Shown: positions 23,963 to 32,602 of the stretch, in pieces
Numbering within the stretch: the stretch's first letter is position 1
How the letters are laid out: each line of letters starts with the position of its first letter
Assembly (NCBI GenBank): GCA_030833665.1
Contig: JAURGT010000002.1
Coordinates: 1-64,000, forward strand
Length of the DNA: 64,000 bases
Direction of reading: 5' to 3'
From: Miltoncostaeales bacterium
GTDB taxonomy: Bacteria > Actinomycetota > Thermoleophilia > Miltoncostaeales > Miltoncostaeaceae
Translations under genes and position numbers: made by a program
The notes under the pieces: model-generated
What the model saw: only the letters and a program-made list of their open reading frames with translations
What the model was told of the DNA's origin: nothing
Database searches by the model: none

Positions 23963-24025
23963 CCGGAAACTCCTCGAGATCGGTTCAGTCGCCCGCGGCC
24001 GCGAGCGACTGAATAATCGCACGCT

Positions 24026-24550
24026 TCACCCGATGTCGAAGCCCATCTGTTCCGACGCCGTGCCATCCATGGGTGGAGTGGTGGCCTCGCCCGTGGCCGC
24101 GGCATCCTGCGCGAGGCTGTCCGCGCGCTCGTTGAGCTCGTGCCCGGCGTGCCCGCGCACCAGGCGTGGCTGCACGGCCTGATGCCGTGCGATCTGGGTG
24201 AGCAGGCGCTCCCAGAGGTCGCGGTTGGCCACGGGCTTCTTGCCGGCGGTCTTCCAGCCGCGCTTCTGCCACGAGCCCAGCCAGTCCTCGGTGATCGCCT
24301 TGGCGAGATAGGAGGAGTCGGTCACAAGGTCGACGGTTGACCCGTCGGGCGCGGCTGCGAGGCCCTCGATCGCGGCCATGAGCTCCATGCGGTTATTGGT
24401 GCTCGGCGCCTCAGCGCCGGTGAGCACGACCTCCGAGCCGTCCGGCGCGATGATGATGGCCGCCCAGCCTCCGCGGGCGTCATCGGTGCCGTTCCCCGAG
24501 CAGGCGCCGTCGGTGACCACGGTGACGGGGTGCTGGTGGCGATGGGTCAT
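24026..24550 (-). CDS. rnhA: Ribonuclease HI
   Basis: A 174-residue RNase H1 with the four acidic residues in place: TDGACSGNG, the Glu of NRMELMAAIEGLA, TDSSYLAKAI and the last Asp in NERADSLAQ. It degrades RNA in RNA-DNA hybrids. The ORF track starts 19 codons too early; the ATG at 24550 is 8 nt after TATGCT on the minus strand, so the message is leaderless. It is divergent from the prepilin peptidase. Confidence 0.93.
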   Translation of the reverse strand: MTHRHQHPVTVVTDGACSGNGTDDARGGWAAIIIAPDGSEVVLTGAEAPSTNNRMELMAAIEGLAAAPDGSTVDLVTDSSYLAKAITEDWLGSWQKRGWKTAGKKPVANRDLWERLLTQIARHQAVQPRLVRGHAGHELNERADSLAQDAAATGEATTPPMDGTASEQMGFDIG

Positions 24551-24558
24551 CGGCGCGC

Positions 24559-24618
24559 AGCATAGAGGCGTCCTCGGCACGTACCGCGTCACCCGTGTGA
24601 CAGGCACCTCCCTACGGT
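24559..24618. promoter_or_regulatory. Divergent leaderless promoters (rnhA / prepilin peptidase)
   Basis: Minus strand: TATGCT (24564-24559), 8 nt before the rnhA ATG. Plus strand: TACGGT (24613-24618), 6 nt before the GTG at 24625. Unlike the rnd/ABC-F site, these are separate elements. Confidence 0.5.
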
Positions 24619-24624
24619 GGCGCC

Positions 24625-25068
24625 GTGGACGTGCTCGTGCTCGTGATCGCGCTCATCCCGGCGGTCGTCGTGGACCTCAGGCGCCGCATCATCCCCGACG
24701 CCGTGGTGATGCCCGCCCTTGTCGCGGTGCTCGTGATCGGGGCGCTGGGCGAGGCGGCGTGGTGGGAGCCGATCGCTTCGGCGGCGCTCGTGGGCGTGCT
24801 CCTGTTCGTGCCGGCCCTGATCAGGCCCGACGGCATGGGTCTGGGCGACGTCAAGCTGGGAACACTCATCGGGGGAGCGCTCGGCGCTATCCCCGGCCTT
24901 CTCGCCGTGCTGGCAGGCCTCGGCCTGGCCGCGGCGTGGGGCTTCTCGCTCGCCGCCGCTCGGCGCACCCGTCCCTCCGACATCGCGCTGCCACTGGCGC
25001 CGTTCCTCGCGGCCGGCGTGCTCGCCGTGATCGGTCCGGCGGCGCTCGTACACTCGCTGCATGGATGA
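24625..25068 (+). CDS. Type IV prepilin peptidase, peptidase domain only (A24)
   Basis: A 147-residue membrane protein. The two catalytic aspartates are in AVVVDLRRRIIPD and in GMGLGDVKLG, the A24 GxGxxDxK signature. The N-terminal methylase domain of classic PilD is missing, as in CpaA/TadV-type enzymes. It would process prepilin or pseudopilin signal peptides, but no pilin gene is in the window. It is leaderless. Its last 8 bp overlap the start of the glycosylase gene. Confidence 0.85.
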   Translation: MDVLVLVIALIPAVVVDLRRRIIPDAVVMPALVAVLVIGALGEAAWWEPIASAALVGVLLFVPALIRPDGMGLGDVKLGTLIGGALGAIPGLLAVLAGLGLAAAWGFSLAAARRTRPSDIALPLAPFLAAGVLAVIGPAALVHSLHG

Positions 25069-25957
25069 GGCCACCGTCACCCGCCTGCGCCCGGCTCCGC
25101 CATACGACCTGCGGCTGTCGGCGGGTGGCAGCGCGGGGGGCACCCGGCGGTGGCATGGGGCGGTGCTGGCCATCGCCCTTCCCACTCCCGCGGGCGCTGC
25201 GCGGGCTGCTGTGCGCCAGCGGCGCGACGGCGACCTCGAGGTGGCCGTGCGCGGTCCCGACCTGCCGGCGGCGCTCGACGCCCTGCGCTTCGTTCTCGCC
25301 GTCGACGACGACCATGGGCCGTTCCTGCGCATGGCGCGGCGTGACGCGCGCATGGCCCCGGTGAGCGTGCGATGGGCCGGGTACCGGCCCGCGCGGCGCG
25401 CCACCGTGGCGCAGTCGGTCATCACGGCGGCCTGCGGGCAGCTCGTGACGGGTCGGGAGGCCGCACGCATGGAGCGGGCGATCGTGACCATGGCCTCGGG
25501 CGGTGCGGACGATGGACTGGCCGAGCCGCCGTCCTCCGCCGAGCTCGCGTCGCTGCAGCCTGCGCGCGCGGTCTCCACCGGGCTCGCGGCGCGCCGGGCG
25601 GCGGCGATGACCCGCTTCGCCCGCGGGGTCGACCTCGAGCGCCTGCGCGCGGTGCCCACTGAGCTCATGACGGCGCGCGTCATCCGCGAGCCGTGGCTCG
25701 GTCCGTGGAGCGCGGGGGTCATCGGCACCTACGGCCTGGGGCGGTTCGACGCGCCCGTGGTGGGCGACCTGGGCCTCATGCGCATCGTGGCCGCGGAGAC
25801 GGGCAGATGGCCCGAGGCGGACGAGACCCGGGCGCTGGTGGACCACTACGGGGAGTGGAGCGGCCTCGCCAGCGCGTACCTCCTGATGCACCCGCACGCG
25901 CGGGTGAAGCAGGGCGAGCGGCGTCCGCAGGGCGCGCGGAGGCAGCGCGCGGCCTGA
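25061..25957 (+). CDS. AlkA-like DNA glycosylase (HhH-GPD superfamily)
   Basis: A 298-residue protein. The C-terminal half has the helix-hairpin-helix and GPD loop WLGPWSAGVIGTYGLGRFDAPVVGDLGLMR, with the catalytic Asp in VGDLGL. The N-terminal half matches the AlkA-type beta domain only loosely. It should excise alkylated bases such as 3-methyladenine. The ATG overlaps the prepilin peptidase stop by 8 bp. Pairing a repair enzyme with a pilus-processing protease has no obvious functional logic. Confidence 0.78.
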   Translation: MDEATVTRLRPAPPYDLRLSAGGSAGGTRRWHGAVLAIALPTPAGAARAAVRQRRDGDLEVAVRGPDLPAALDALRFVLAVDDDHGPFLRMARRDARMAPVSVRWAGYRPARRATVAQSVITAACGQLVTGREAARMERAIVTMASGGADDGLAEPPSSAELASLQPARAVSTGLAARRAAAMTRFARGVDLERLRAVPTELMTARVIREPWLGPWSAGVIGTYGLGRFDAPVVGDLGLMRIVAAETGRWPEADETRALVDHYGEWSGLASAYLLMHPHARVKQGERRPQGARRQRAA

Positions 25958-25987
25958 TCGGCCGCCGGTGCGCGCCCGGTGGGGCGG

Positions 25988-25993
25988 TATGCT
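25988..25993 (+). promoter_or_regulatory. -10 element for leaderless aroC operon
   Basis: TATGCT ends 9 nt before the aroC ATG. No other clear promoter is seen until dxs, so this may drive the whole ten-gene operon. Confidence 0.5.
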
Positions 25994-26002
25994 GCGAGCC
26001 CG

Positions 26003-27163
26003 ATGGCGCTCACCTACCGCACAGCAGGGGAGTCGCACGGCCCGGCCCTGACCACGATTATCGAGGGGCTCCCGGCCGGGCTTCCCCTCACGCCCGATGA
26101 CATCGACGCCGACCTCGCGCGCCGTCAGATGGGCTATGGCCGTGGCGGTCGCCAGAAGATCGAGACCGACCGGGTGCAGGTGACCGCGGGAATCCGCCAT
26201 GGCCGCACCCTGGGCAGCCCCGTCGCGCTCATGGTGATGAACCGTGACTTCGCGAACTGGTCGGAAGACCGCATGGCCATCTGGGAGCCGGCATCCGAGG
26301 TGGATCCCATCACCCTGCCGCGCCCCGGGCACGCCGACCTCGCGGGCATGCAGAAGTACGAGACCGACGACCTGCGCAATATCCTCGAGCGCGCGAGCGC
26401 CCGTGAGACCGCCGCGCGCGTGGCCGCCGGCGGCGTGGCCAAGGCGCTGCTGCGCCGGTACGGCATGGAGGTACGCAGCCACGTGGTGCAGATCGGCCCC
26501 GAGCCCGCACCGACCCGCGACGACCTCGCGCTCGGCGACTTCGACGCGGTCGACGAGAGCCCGGTGCGCGCGCTCGACCCGGAGGCCTCTGAGCGCATGA
26601 AGGCGGCGATCAAGGCGGCGGGCCAGGCCAGCGACACCCTCGGCGGCATTTTTGAGGTGTGGGTGTTCGACCCGCTCCCCGGACTCGGCAGCCACGTGAG
26701 CGGTGATACGCGGCTCGACGGACGCATCGGCCAGGCCATGCTCGGGGTGCAGGCCATCAAGGGCGTGGAGATCGGCGCGGGCTTTGAGCTGGGGCGCATT
26801 CGCGGCAGCGCGGCCCACGACGAGATCTTCTGGAGCGAGGACCGTGGCTATCACCGGCGCACCAACCGGTCGGGCGGCCTCGAGGGCGGCATGACCCACG
26901 GCGCCCCCCTCGTGGTGCGCGCGGCCATGAAGCCCATCGCCACGCTCAGCCGCCCGCTTGCATCGGTGGACGTGCAGAGCAAGGAGGCCACATCGGCCTT
27001 CAAGGAGCGCTCCGATATCTGCGCGGTGCCGGCGGCTGCCGTCATCGGCGAGGCCGTCATCGCCTTCGTCCTCGCGCAGGCGCTCGTCGACAAGTTCGGC
27101 GGCGACTCCATCGCCTCCCTCGACGCCGCGGTGGACCGCTACCGCGCGGTCCTCGCGCAGTAG
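26003..27163 (+). CDS. aroC: Chorismate synthase
   Basis: A 386-residue AroC. The signatures GESHGPALTTIIEGLPAGLP, RASARETAARVAAGG and the C-terminal RSDICAVPAAAVIGEA are all present. It needs reduced FMN and removes phosphate from 5-enolpyruvylshikimate 3-phosphate to give chorismate. The ATG is set by the leaderless TATGCT -10; the ORF-track start 24 nt upstream is spurious. It is the first gene of the aro operon. Confidence 0.96.
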   Translation: MALTYRTAGESHGPALTTIIEGLPAGLPLTPDDIDADLARRQMGYGRGGRQKIETDRVQVTAGIRHGRTLGSPVALMVMNRDFANWSEDRMAIWEPASEVDPITLPRPGHADLAGMQKYETDDLRNILERASARETAARVAAGGVAKALLRRYGMEVRSHVVQIGPEPAPTRDDLALGDFDAVDESPVRALDPEASERMKAAIKAAGQASDTLGGIFEVWVFDPLPGLGSHVSGDTRLDGRIGQAMLGVQAIKGVEIGAGFELGRIRGSAAHDEIFWSEDRGYHRRTNRSGGLEGGMTHGAPLVVRAAMKPIATLSRPLASVDVQSKEATSAFKERSDICAVPAAAVIGEAVIAFVLAQALVDKFGGDSIASLDAAVDRYRAVLAQ

Positions 27164-27164
27164 C

Positions 27165-27695
27165 GTGGCCACGGAGCGCTGGATCGCGCTCGCGGGGTAC
27201 ATGGGCGCGGGCAAGAGCACCGTGGGACGGCAGGCCGCCGACATACTCGGCGTGCAGTTCCTCGACGTCGACGACCTCATCGTGGCGCATGCCGGGCAGT
27301 CGATCCCCGAGATCTTCGCCCAGCGCGGGGAGCTGTGGTTCCGGCGCACCGAGGAGGACCTCATCCGCGAGAACCTCGCGGCCGACCCGGGTGTGCTGGC
27401 GCTCGGCGGCGGGGCGCTCGGCAGCAAGCGCACGCGCGAACTGCTGGGCCGCACCGCGTGGGTCGCGTGGCTGCGCATCGACCCCGAACTGGCATGGGAT
27501 CGGGTAGGGGGGCTGCCCGGCCGCCCGCTTGCCCAGGACCGGGATCGCTTCATCCGTCGTGCCGGCGAGCGCGAGCACGTCTACCGCGATGCGGCGGACG
27601 TGATCCTCGATGCCTCGCTTGCCTCCCGCGAGGTGGCGCGGGCGCTCGCAGAGTGGGCCGAGGGCGGCGGACCCGACGAGGACCAGGCCGGATGA
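27165..27695 (+). CDS. aroK: Shikimate kinase
   Basis: A 176-residue P-loop kinase with Walker A GYMGAGKSTVG, the shikimate-binding Asp of FLDVDDLIV, the Arg in GELWFRRTEEDL, and ALGGGAL. It uses GTG 1 nt after the aroC stop. The C-terminus is acidic and non-conserved. Its end overlaps the aroB ATG (ATGA). Confidence 0.95.
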   Translation: MATERWIALAGYMGAGKSTVGRQAADILGVQFLDVDDLIVAHAGQSIPEIFAQRGELWFRRTEEDLIRENLAADPGVLALGGGALGSKRTRELLGRTAWVAWLRIDPELAWDRVGGLPGRPLAQDRDRFIRRAGEREHVYRDAADVILDASLASREVARALAEWAEGGGPDEDQAG

Positions 27696-28789
27696 GCACC
27701 ACCGCCCCCGACCCGGCGATCACCGCGGTGATCGGCGCTCGCGAGGTGCCGGTACATCTCGGCCCGGGCGCCATCGACCTGATCGGGCCGCTCCTGGCTG
27801 CACGGGGAGAGGGCGATGGCGCGATGGTGGTGGTGGACGACGGCATCACCTCCGCGGGCGAGCGCGCGGCGGCGTCGTGCCGCGAGGCCGGGCTTCGCGT
27901 GCACGTGGAGGCCGTGCCGGCGGGCGAGGCATCCAAGACCCTCTCCGAGGTCGAGCGCCTGAGCCGCGCGTGCGCACGCGCGGGCATCCGCCGGCGCGAT
28001 GCCGTTGTAGCCGTCGGCGGCGGCGTGGTGGGTGACCTCGCCGGATTCCTCGCGGCCTCGTACCAGCGGGGCGTGCGGCTCGTGCAGGCGCCGACCACGC
28101 TCCTCGCGATGGTCGACTCCTCGCTCGGCGGCAAGACCGGTGTGGACCTCCCCGAGGGCAAGAACTACGTGGGCGCCGTCTACCAGCCCGAGGCCGTGGT
28201 GATGGACACCAGGGTGCTCGGCACGCTGCCGCCGCGCGAGCTCTCGTGCGGGTTCGCCGAGGTGGTGAAGTACGGCCTGCTGGTCGGTGGAGAGCTCCTG
28301 GAGAGCGTGGCCGCATGGCCCGATCTCCCGGGCCCCGATGACGAGCTCGCCGAACTCATCCGCCGGTGCGCCGAGTGCAAGCTCGAGGTGGTGGCCGAGG
28401 ACGAGTTCGACCTCGGCCGCCGGGCGATCCTCAACCTCGGGCACACCGCCGGGCACGGCATCGAGGCGGCGGGTGGCTACGACCTCTATCACCACGGCGA
28501 GGCCATCTCGCTGGGCCTGCTCGTGGCGCTGCGCGTGAGCGAGCATGCGCTCGGCCTCGACCCGGCGTGGCGCGACCGCACGGCTGCCACGCTCGCGCGC
28601 CACGGGCTGCCGGTGGGGCTCGACCCCTCGGTGGACGTGGACGAGGTGATCGAGATCATGTCGCGCGACAAGAAGTCGGATGGCCGGGCGCTGAACATGG
28701 TGCTGCTGCGTGCCCCCGGTGACGTGCTCACCCACCAGGACCCCGACCCGGCCGTGGTGCGCGCGGCCGTGGAGGAGCTGCTCGCATGA
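27692..28789 (+). CDS. aroB: 3-dehydroquinate synthase
   Basis: A 365-residue AroB. NAD-binding GGGVVGDLAGFLAASYQRG, the PTTLLAMVDSSLGGKTGVD substrate loop, and the metal ligands in LNLGHTAGHGIE and YHHGEAISLG are intact. It forms dehydroquinate from DAHP. The start is fixed by ATGA overlap with aroK, and the end by ATGA overlap with aroQ. Confidence 0.96.
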   Translation: MSTTAPDPAITAVIGAREVPVHLGPGAIDLIGPLLAARGEGDGAMVVVDDGITSAGERAAASCREAGLRVHVEAVPAGEASKTLSEVERLSRACARAGIRRRDAVVAVGGGVVGDLAGFLAASYQRGVRLVQAPTTLLAMVDSSLGGKTGVDLPEGKNYVGAVYQPEAVVMDTRVLGTLPPRELSCGFAEVVKYGLLVGGELLESVAAWPDLPGPDDELAELIRRCAECKLEVVAEDEFDLGRRAILNLGHTAGHGIEAAGGYDLYHHGEAISLGLLVALRVSEHALGLDPAWRDRTAATLARHGLPVGLDPSVDVDEVIEIMSRDKKSDGRALNMVLLRAPGDVLTHQDPDPAVVRAAVEELLA

Positions 28790-29223
28790 TGAACATCGCC
28801 CTGCTGCACGGACCCAACCTGAACATGCTCGGCCGTCGGCCCTCTCAGCACTACGGAACCCTCACCCTGCCTGAGCTCGAGGCGCAGGTGCGCGCGTGGG
28901 GCGAGGAGCGCGGCATGCGCGTGGGCACCTTCCAGACGAACTTCGAGGGGGCGTTCCTCGAGCATGTGCACGGCCTTGCCGGCGCGGTGGATGGCGCCAT
29001 CGTGAACCCGGGGGCCTGGACTCACTACCAGTATTCGATCCGCGACGCGCTCGAGGTGATGGGCGCCCCGTTCGTGGAGGTGCACCTCTCCGACGTCGAC
29101 GCCCGGGAGGACTTCCGCAGGGCCTCGGTGGTGCGCGATATCGCGCTGGCCACCGTGAAGGGGAAGGGGCCCGACGGCTACCGCGAGGCGCTGGACATCC
29201 TGAAGGCGGAGCTCGCGGGTTGA
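28786..29223 (+). CDS. aroQ: Type II 3-dehydroquinate dehydratase
   Basis: A 145-residue dodecameric-type DHQase. It has LLHGPNLNMLGRRPSQHYG with the catalytic Tyr/Arg lid, FQTNFEGAFLEHVH and NPGAWTHYQYSIRDAL with the active-site His. It converts dehydroquinate to dehydroshikimate. ATGA overlap with aroB and TTGA overlap with the following peptidase show tight coupling. Confidence 0.95.
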   Translation: MMNIALLHGPNLNMLGRRPSQHYGTLTLPELEAQVRAWGEERGMRVGTFQTNFEGAFLEHVHGLAGAVDGAIVNPGAWTHYQYSIRDALEVMGAPFVEVHLSDVDAREDFRRASVVRDIALATVKGKGPDGYREALDILKAELAG

Positions 29224-30290
29224 GCATCCCGGCGCGCCAGGCGCGCATCGGCGAAGTGCTGCGCCACGAGGGGCTCGACGCCCTGGTGGTCACCGACCTC
29301 GTGAACATCCGCTACCTGTCCGGCTTCGTCGGCTCGAATGGGGTGCTGGTGGTCACGCCCGTGTCACGGGTGCTGCTCACGGATTCGCGCTACACGGCTG
29401 CCGCGCGCACGATGGTGGAGGACACCGAGGTGGTCATCGCCGGGCGCGACCTCATGGACCGCCTCGCCGAGGTAGTGCCCCGGGGCCGCGTGGGCATCGA
29501 GGCCGAGCACGTGACCGTGGCCCGGCGCGACCGGTTCGCCGGGCGACTCTCCGGCGCGGAGCTCGTGCCCACCTCCGGCCTCGTGGAGGGGCTCCGCGTG
29601 GTGAAGGAGGAGGAGGAGCTCGAGGCCATCCGCGAGGCCACGCGCATCGCCGACGCGGCGCTGGCGCGCCTCGTCGAGGAGGGCTTCGCCGGCCGCACCG
29701 AGGCGGCCACGGCCTGGGCCCTTGAGGGCTGGATGCGCGAGATGGGGGCCGAGGGGGCGAGCTTCGACATCATCGTCGCCGGGGGCGCGCACGGGGCGCT
29801 GCCGCACGCCGTGCCGCGGGCTGAGGCCATTCCCGCCGACACCCTCGTGGTGGTGGACATGGGCGCCCGGCACGCGGGCTACGCATCGGACTGCACGCGC
29901 ACCGTCGCCACCGGTACGCTCCCGGCCGCGCTCGAGGAGGCCTATGCGGTGTGCCTCGAGGCCCAGCACGCGGCCCTCGCTGCCTGCCGGGCGGGAGTCC
30001 TCACCAGGGATCTCGACTCGGTGGCGCGCGGGATCATCGCGGATGCTGGCCTCGGGGATCACTTCGGCCACGGCCTCGGGCACGGTGTGGGGCTCGACAT
30101 CCATGAGCGCCCGTGGCTCCGTCAGGAGGGCGGGGAGGTACTTCAAACCGGCATGGTTGTGACCATCGAGCCGGGCATCTACCTGGAGGGGGTCGGAGGA
30201 GTGCGCATCGAGGATCTCGCCATCGTCACCGATGATGGCTGCGAGGTGCTCACGCGCGTGCCCACCGACCTGACCACGACGAGCATCTAG
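29220..30290 (+). CDS. M24-family Xaa-Pro peptidase
   Basis: A 356-residue aminopeptidase P/prolidase-type enzyme. The creatinase-like N-terminal domain is followed by the pita-bread catalytic domain with metal ligands in VVVDMGARHAGYASDCTRT, FGHGLGHGVGLDIHE, VVTIEPGIY and VRIEDLAIV. It usually stands between aroQ and efp in Gram-positive and actinobacterial genomes. It starts with TTG overlapping the aroQ stop. Confidence 0.9.
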   Translation: MSIPARQARIGEVLRHEGLDALVVTDLVNIRYLSGFVGSNGVLVVTPVSRVLLTDSRYTAAARTMVEDTEVVIAGRDLMDRLAEVVPRGRVGIEAEHVTVARRDRFAGRLSGAELVPTSGLVEGLRVVKEEEELEAIREATRIADAALARLVEEGFAGRTEAATAWALEGWMREMGAEGASFDIIVAGGAHGALPHAVPRAEAIPADTLVVVDMGARHAGYASDCTRTVATGTLPAALEEAYAVCLEAQHAALAACRAGVLTRDLDSVARGIIADAGLGDHFGHGLGHGVGLDIHERPWLRQEGGEVLQTGMVVTIEPGIYLEGVGGVRIEDLAIVTDDGCEVLTRVPTDLTTTSI

Positions 30291-30299
30291 GAGCAGGCC

Positions 30300-30860
30300 G
30301 TGGGGGCCATCAGCAGCAACGAACTGAAGAACGGATGGGTCCTCGACGTGGACGGCGATCTCGTCAGCGTCGTGTCGTTCCAGCACGTGAAGCCCGGCAA
30401 GGGCGGTGCGTTCGTGCGCACCAAGCTCAAGAGCCTCGTGAAGGGCACCGTCGTGGACAAGACCTTCCGCGCGGGCGAGAAGCTGGAGCGCGTGACCACC
30501 GAGACCAAGAACATGCAGATGCTCTACGAGGACGGCGACGCACTCGTGTTCATGGATGGCGAGACCTACGAGCAGGTGAACGTGCCCAAGTCGTCCATCG
30601 AGTCCGTCGACCTCATCGCCCCGAACTCCGAGGTGCAGGTGCTGTTCGTGCGCGACGCCCCGTTCCGCGCCGAGCCGCCCGCATCGGTGGAGCTGGCGGT
30701 CACGCAGACCGATCCCGGGGTGAAGGGTGACACCGTGAGCAACGTGACCAAGCCCGCCACGCTCGAGACCGGCGCGACCGTGAACGTGCCGCTGTTCGTC
30801 AACGAGGGGGACCGCATCAAGGTGGACACCCGCAGCCGGGAGTACGTGAGCCGCGCATGA
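30300..30860 (+). CDS. efp: Translation elongation factor P
   Basis: A 186-residue EF-P with three beta-barrel domains. The tip loop that reaches the peptidyl-transferase centre reads KPGKGGAFVRTKLK, with lysine at the tip. The C-terminal OB domain ends in EGDRIKVDTRSREYVSRA. It relieves ribosome stalling at polyproline. The GTG has AGGAG spanning the preceding stop. No modification enzyme gene is visible nearby. Confidence 0.96.
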   Translation: MGAISSNELKNGWVLDVDGDLVSVVSFQHVKPGKGGAFVRTKLKSLVKGTVVDKTFRAGEKLERVTTETKNMQMLYEDGDALVFMDGETYEQVNVPKSSIESVDLIAPNSEVQVLFVRDAPFRAEPPASVELAVTQTDPGVKGDTVSNVTKPATLETGATVNVPLFVNEGDRIKVDTRSREYVSRA

Positions 30861-32602
30861 GCACCGAGCCTGCCTCCATTGACATCGGCCTCGTCGACGT
30901 CACCCTCCGCGACCTGTGCACCCCGCCGTGGGGCGCGCGCATCGCGCCTGACGACCTCGGAGCCGCGGCCGCCGTGCTCGCGCCCATCGGCGCGCGGGTC
31001 ATCGAGGTGCTTGACCCTCCGTCGGCCCGCGCAGGCATGGATGGCCGCACCGAGAGCCCCCTCGACCGCCTGCGCGTGGTGGCCCGGCAGGCCGGGGGCG
31101 CCAACCTCGGCATCGTCGTCACCGGTCGAACCCTGCTGGGCGAGGTTCCCCTCGGCGCCGGCGTCGCCGCGCGGCTCATCACCTCGGCGGCCGCGAGCGG
31201 CGCGTCGCGGGTGCGCGCGTACGACACCCTGAATGATGCCGACGCCCTGCGCGTGGTGGCCGAGGCTGCCGGCGAGGCCGGGGTGGGCTTCGTGCCCACC
31301 CTCGTGCTCGGCCCGGTGCCTGATGGAGCCGACCCGCGCTGGGTCGACGAGGCCCTGGCGCTCGCGCAGCTGCCGGGTGCCACTTCGCTCTGCATCTCCG
31401 ACCTCGGCGGCAACCTCACCCCGGTGGCCATGGGGCTGCTGGTGGGCAATGTGGTCGAGAAGTGCCCGATCCCGGTGGAGGTTTCGCTGCGGGCCACCGG
31501 CGGCCTCGCCTCGATGTCCGCGCTCAGCGCCGCACTGGCCGGCGCGCACGCCCTGCACGCCTCGGTGGGCGCCGCTGCGCTTGTCGCCGGCCGCCCGTCT
31601 GCCGAGGCCCTGCACGTGGCGCTCCACGGGGGCGACCGCGAGTTCGATGTGGACGTCCCCGCGCTTGAGGACGCCGGTCGCATCATCTGGCCCCTCGTGG
31701 CGCCCGAGCGCGTGCGTCGCGCAGCTGAGCTCGCGGGTGGCCCTCAGCTGCAGCTGCCCCCCGACCTCGCTGCCGGCCTGCTCTCGCGCCTCAGCCGGCA
31801 GGGGCTGGCGTCGCGTGCGCACGAGGCGGCCGAGGAGTGCGCGGCCGTGTGCAGCGACCTCGGCGGCGTCACCTTCGCGCCGCCGCTCGGCGAGGCCATC
31901 GTCGCCCAGGCCGCCCAGCACGTGATGGACGGCGTGCGCTGGCGAGAGACCTCATCCGAGCTCGCCGACATCGCGCTCGGCCCGCGCGGTCGCCTGCGCG
32001 GCCCGGTGTCCGAGGACGCCCTCGCGGTGGCGCGCGGCGCGGGCACCACCGGCGAGCCGCCCGACCTGGACGCCGTGCTGGCCGCTGCGCCGTCGGACGT
32101 GTCCGAGGAGGATGCGGTGATCCTCGCGCAGTTCCCCGAGTCGGGGCAGCGCCTGGTGGACCGCCGCCGCTCGCTTCTCGCCGAGGAGTCGGGCGAGACC
32201 GGCATGGCGGTTGATCGCGGGTTGATCGAGACCCTCGTCGAGGTGGTCGAGGGCGCCGGCCAGTCGGAGGTGAGCGTGGAGATCGGTGGCGCGCGGGTGA
32301 CCGTGCGCCCGGCGGTGGCCGCGACGGCCGCCATGCCCGGTGCGCCTGCGCCGGCGGCGGACGATGGAGTGAAGGTGGTGAGCCCCATGGTGGGCACCTT
32401 CTACGCCGCGCCCAACCCCGACTCCGACCCATTCGTGAAGGTGGGCGACCGCGTGGTGCAGGGCCAGGTGCTGTGCATCATCGAGGCGATGAAGATCTTC
32501 AACGAGATCACCGCGGAGCGCGCCGGCACGATCAAGGAGATCGCGGTGGGCAACGCCGAGCCCGTGGAGTTCGGCCAGACCCTGTTCGTGCTCGCACCGT
32601 GA
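30857..32602 (+). CDS. Fusion of a degenerate OadA/PycB-type barrel with an AccB-type biotin carrier
   Basis: A 581-residue protein in the slot normally held by accB. Residues 10-300 align with the carboxyltransferase barrel of oxaloacetate decarboxylase alpha/pyruvate carboxylase: DVTLRD, AYDTLND, SLCISDLGGNLTP, IPVEVSLRATGGLASM. Residues 300-420 match the PYC_OADA region. The metal ligands are lost except Asp19: the carbamylated Lys is Ser181, and the HxH pair is Ser210 and Arg212. Residues 440-581 are a full AccB: an N-terminal helix, a thumb-containing SPMVGTFYAAPNPDSDPF and the biotinylation site EAMKIFNE (Lys546). It overlaps efp (ATGA) and accC (GTGA). It probably carries biotin for acetyl-CoA carboxylase, with the barrel as scaffold or regulator (inference). 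Confidence 0.85.
   Translation: MSTEPASIDIGLVDVTLRDLCTPPWGARIAPDDLGAAAAVLAPIGARVIEVLDPPSARAGMDGRTESPLDRLRVVARQAGGANLGIVVTGRTLLGEVPLGAGVAARLITSAAASGASRVRAYDTLNDADALRVVAEAAGEAGVGFVPTLVLGPVPDGADPRWVDEALALAQLPGATSLCISDLGGNLTPVAMGLLVGNVVEKCPIPVEVSLRATGGLASMSALSAALAGAHALHASVGAAALVAGRPSAEALHVALHGGDREFDVDVPALEDAGRIIWPLVAPERVRRAAELAGGPQLQLPPDLAAGLLSRLSRQGLASRAHEAAEECAAVCSDLGGVTFAPPLGEAIVAQAAQHVMDGVRWRETSSELADIALGPRGRLRGPVSEDALAVARGAGTTGEPPDLDAVLAAAPSDVSEEDAVILAQFPESGQRLVDRRRSLLAEESGETGMAVDRGLIETLVEVVEGAGQSEVSVEIGGARVTVRPAVAATAAMPGAPAPAADDGVKVVSPMVGTFYAAPNPDSDPFVKVGDRVVQGQVLCIIEAMKIFNEITAERAGTIKEIAVGNAEPVEFGQTLFVLAP

Noticed and set aside
24887-27553. 888-residue minus-strand ORF across the prepilin peptidase, glycosylase and aroC region
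   Set aside because: It is a GC-rich shadow of well-identified plus-strand genes, with no recognisable domains and a composition rich in His/Arg/Ala typical of antisense frames.
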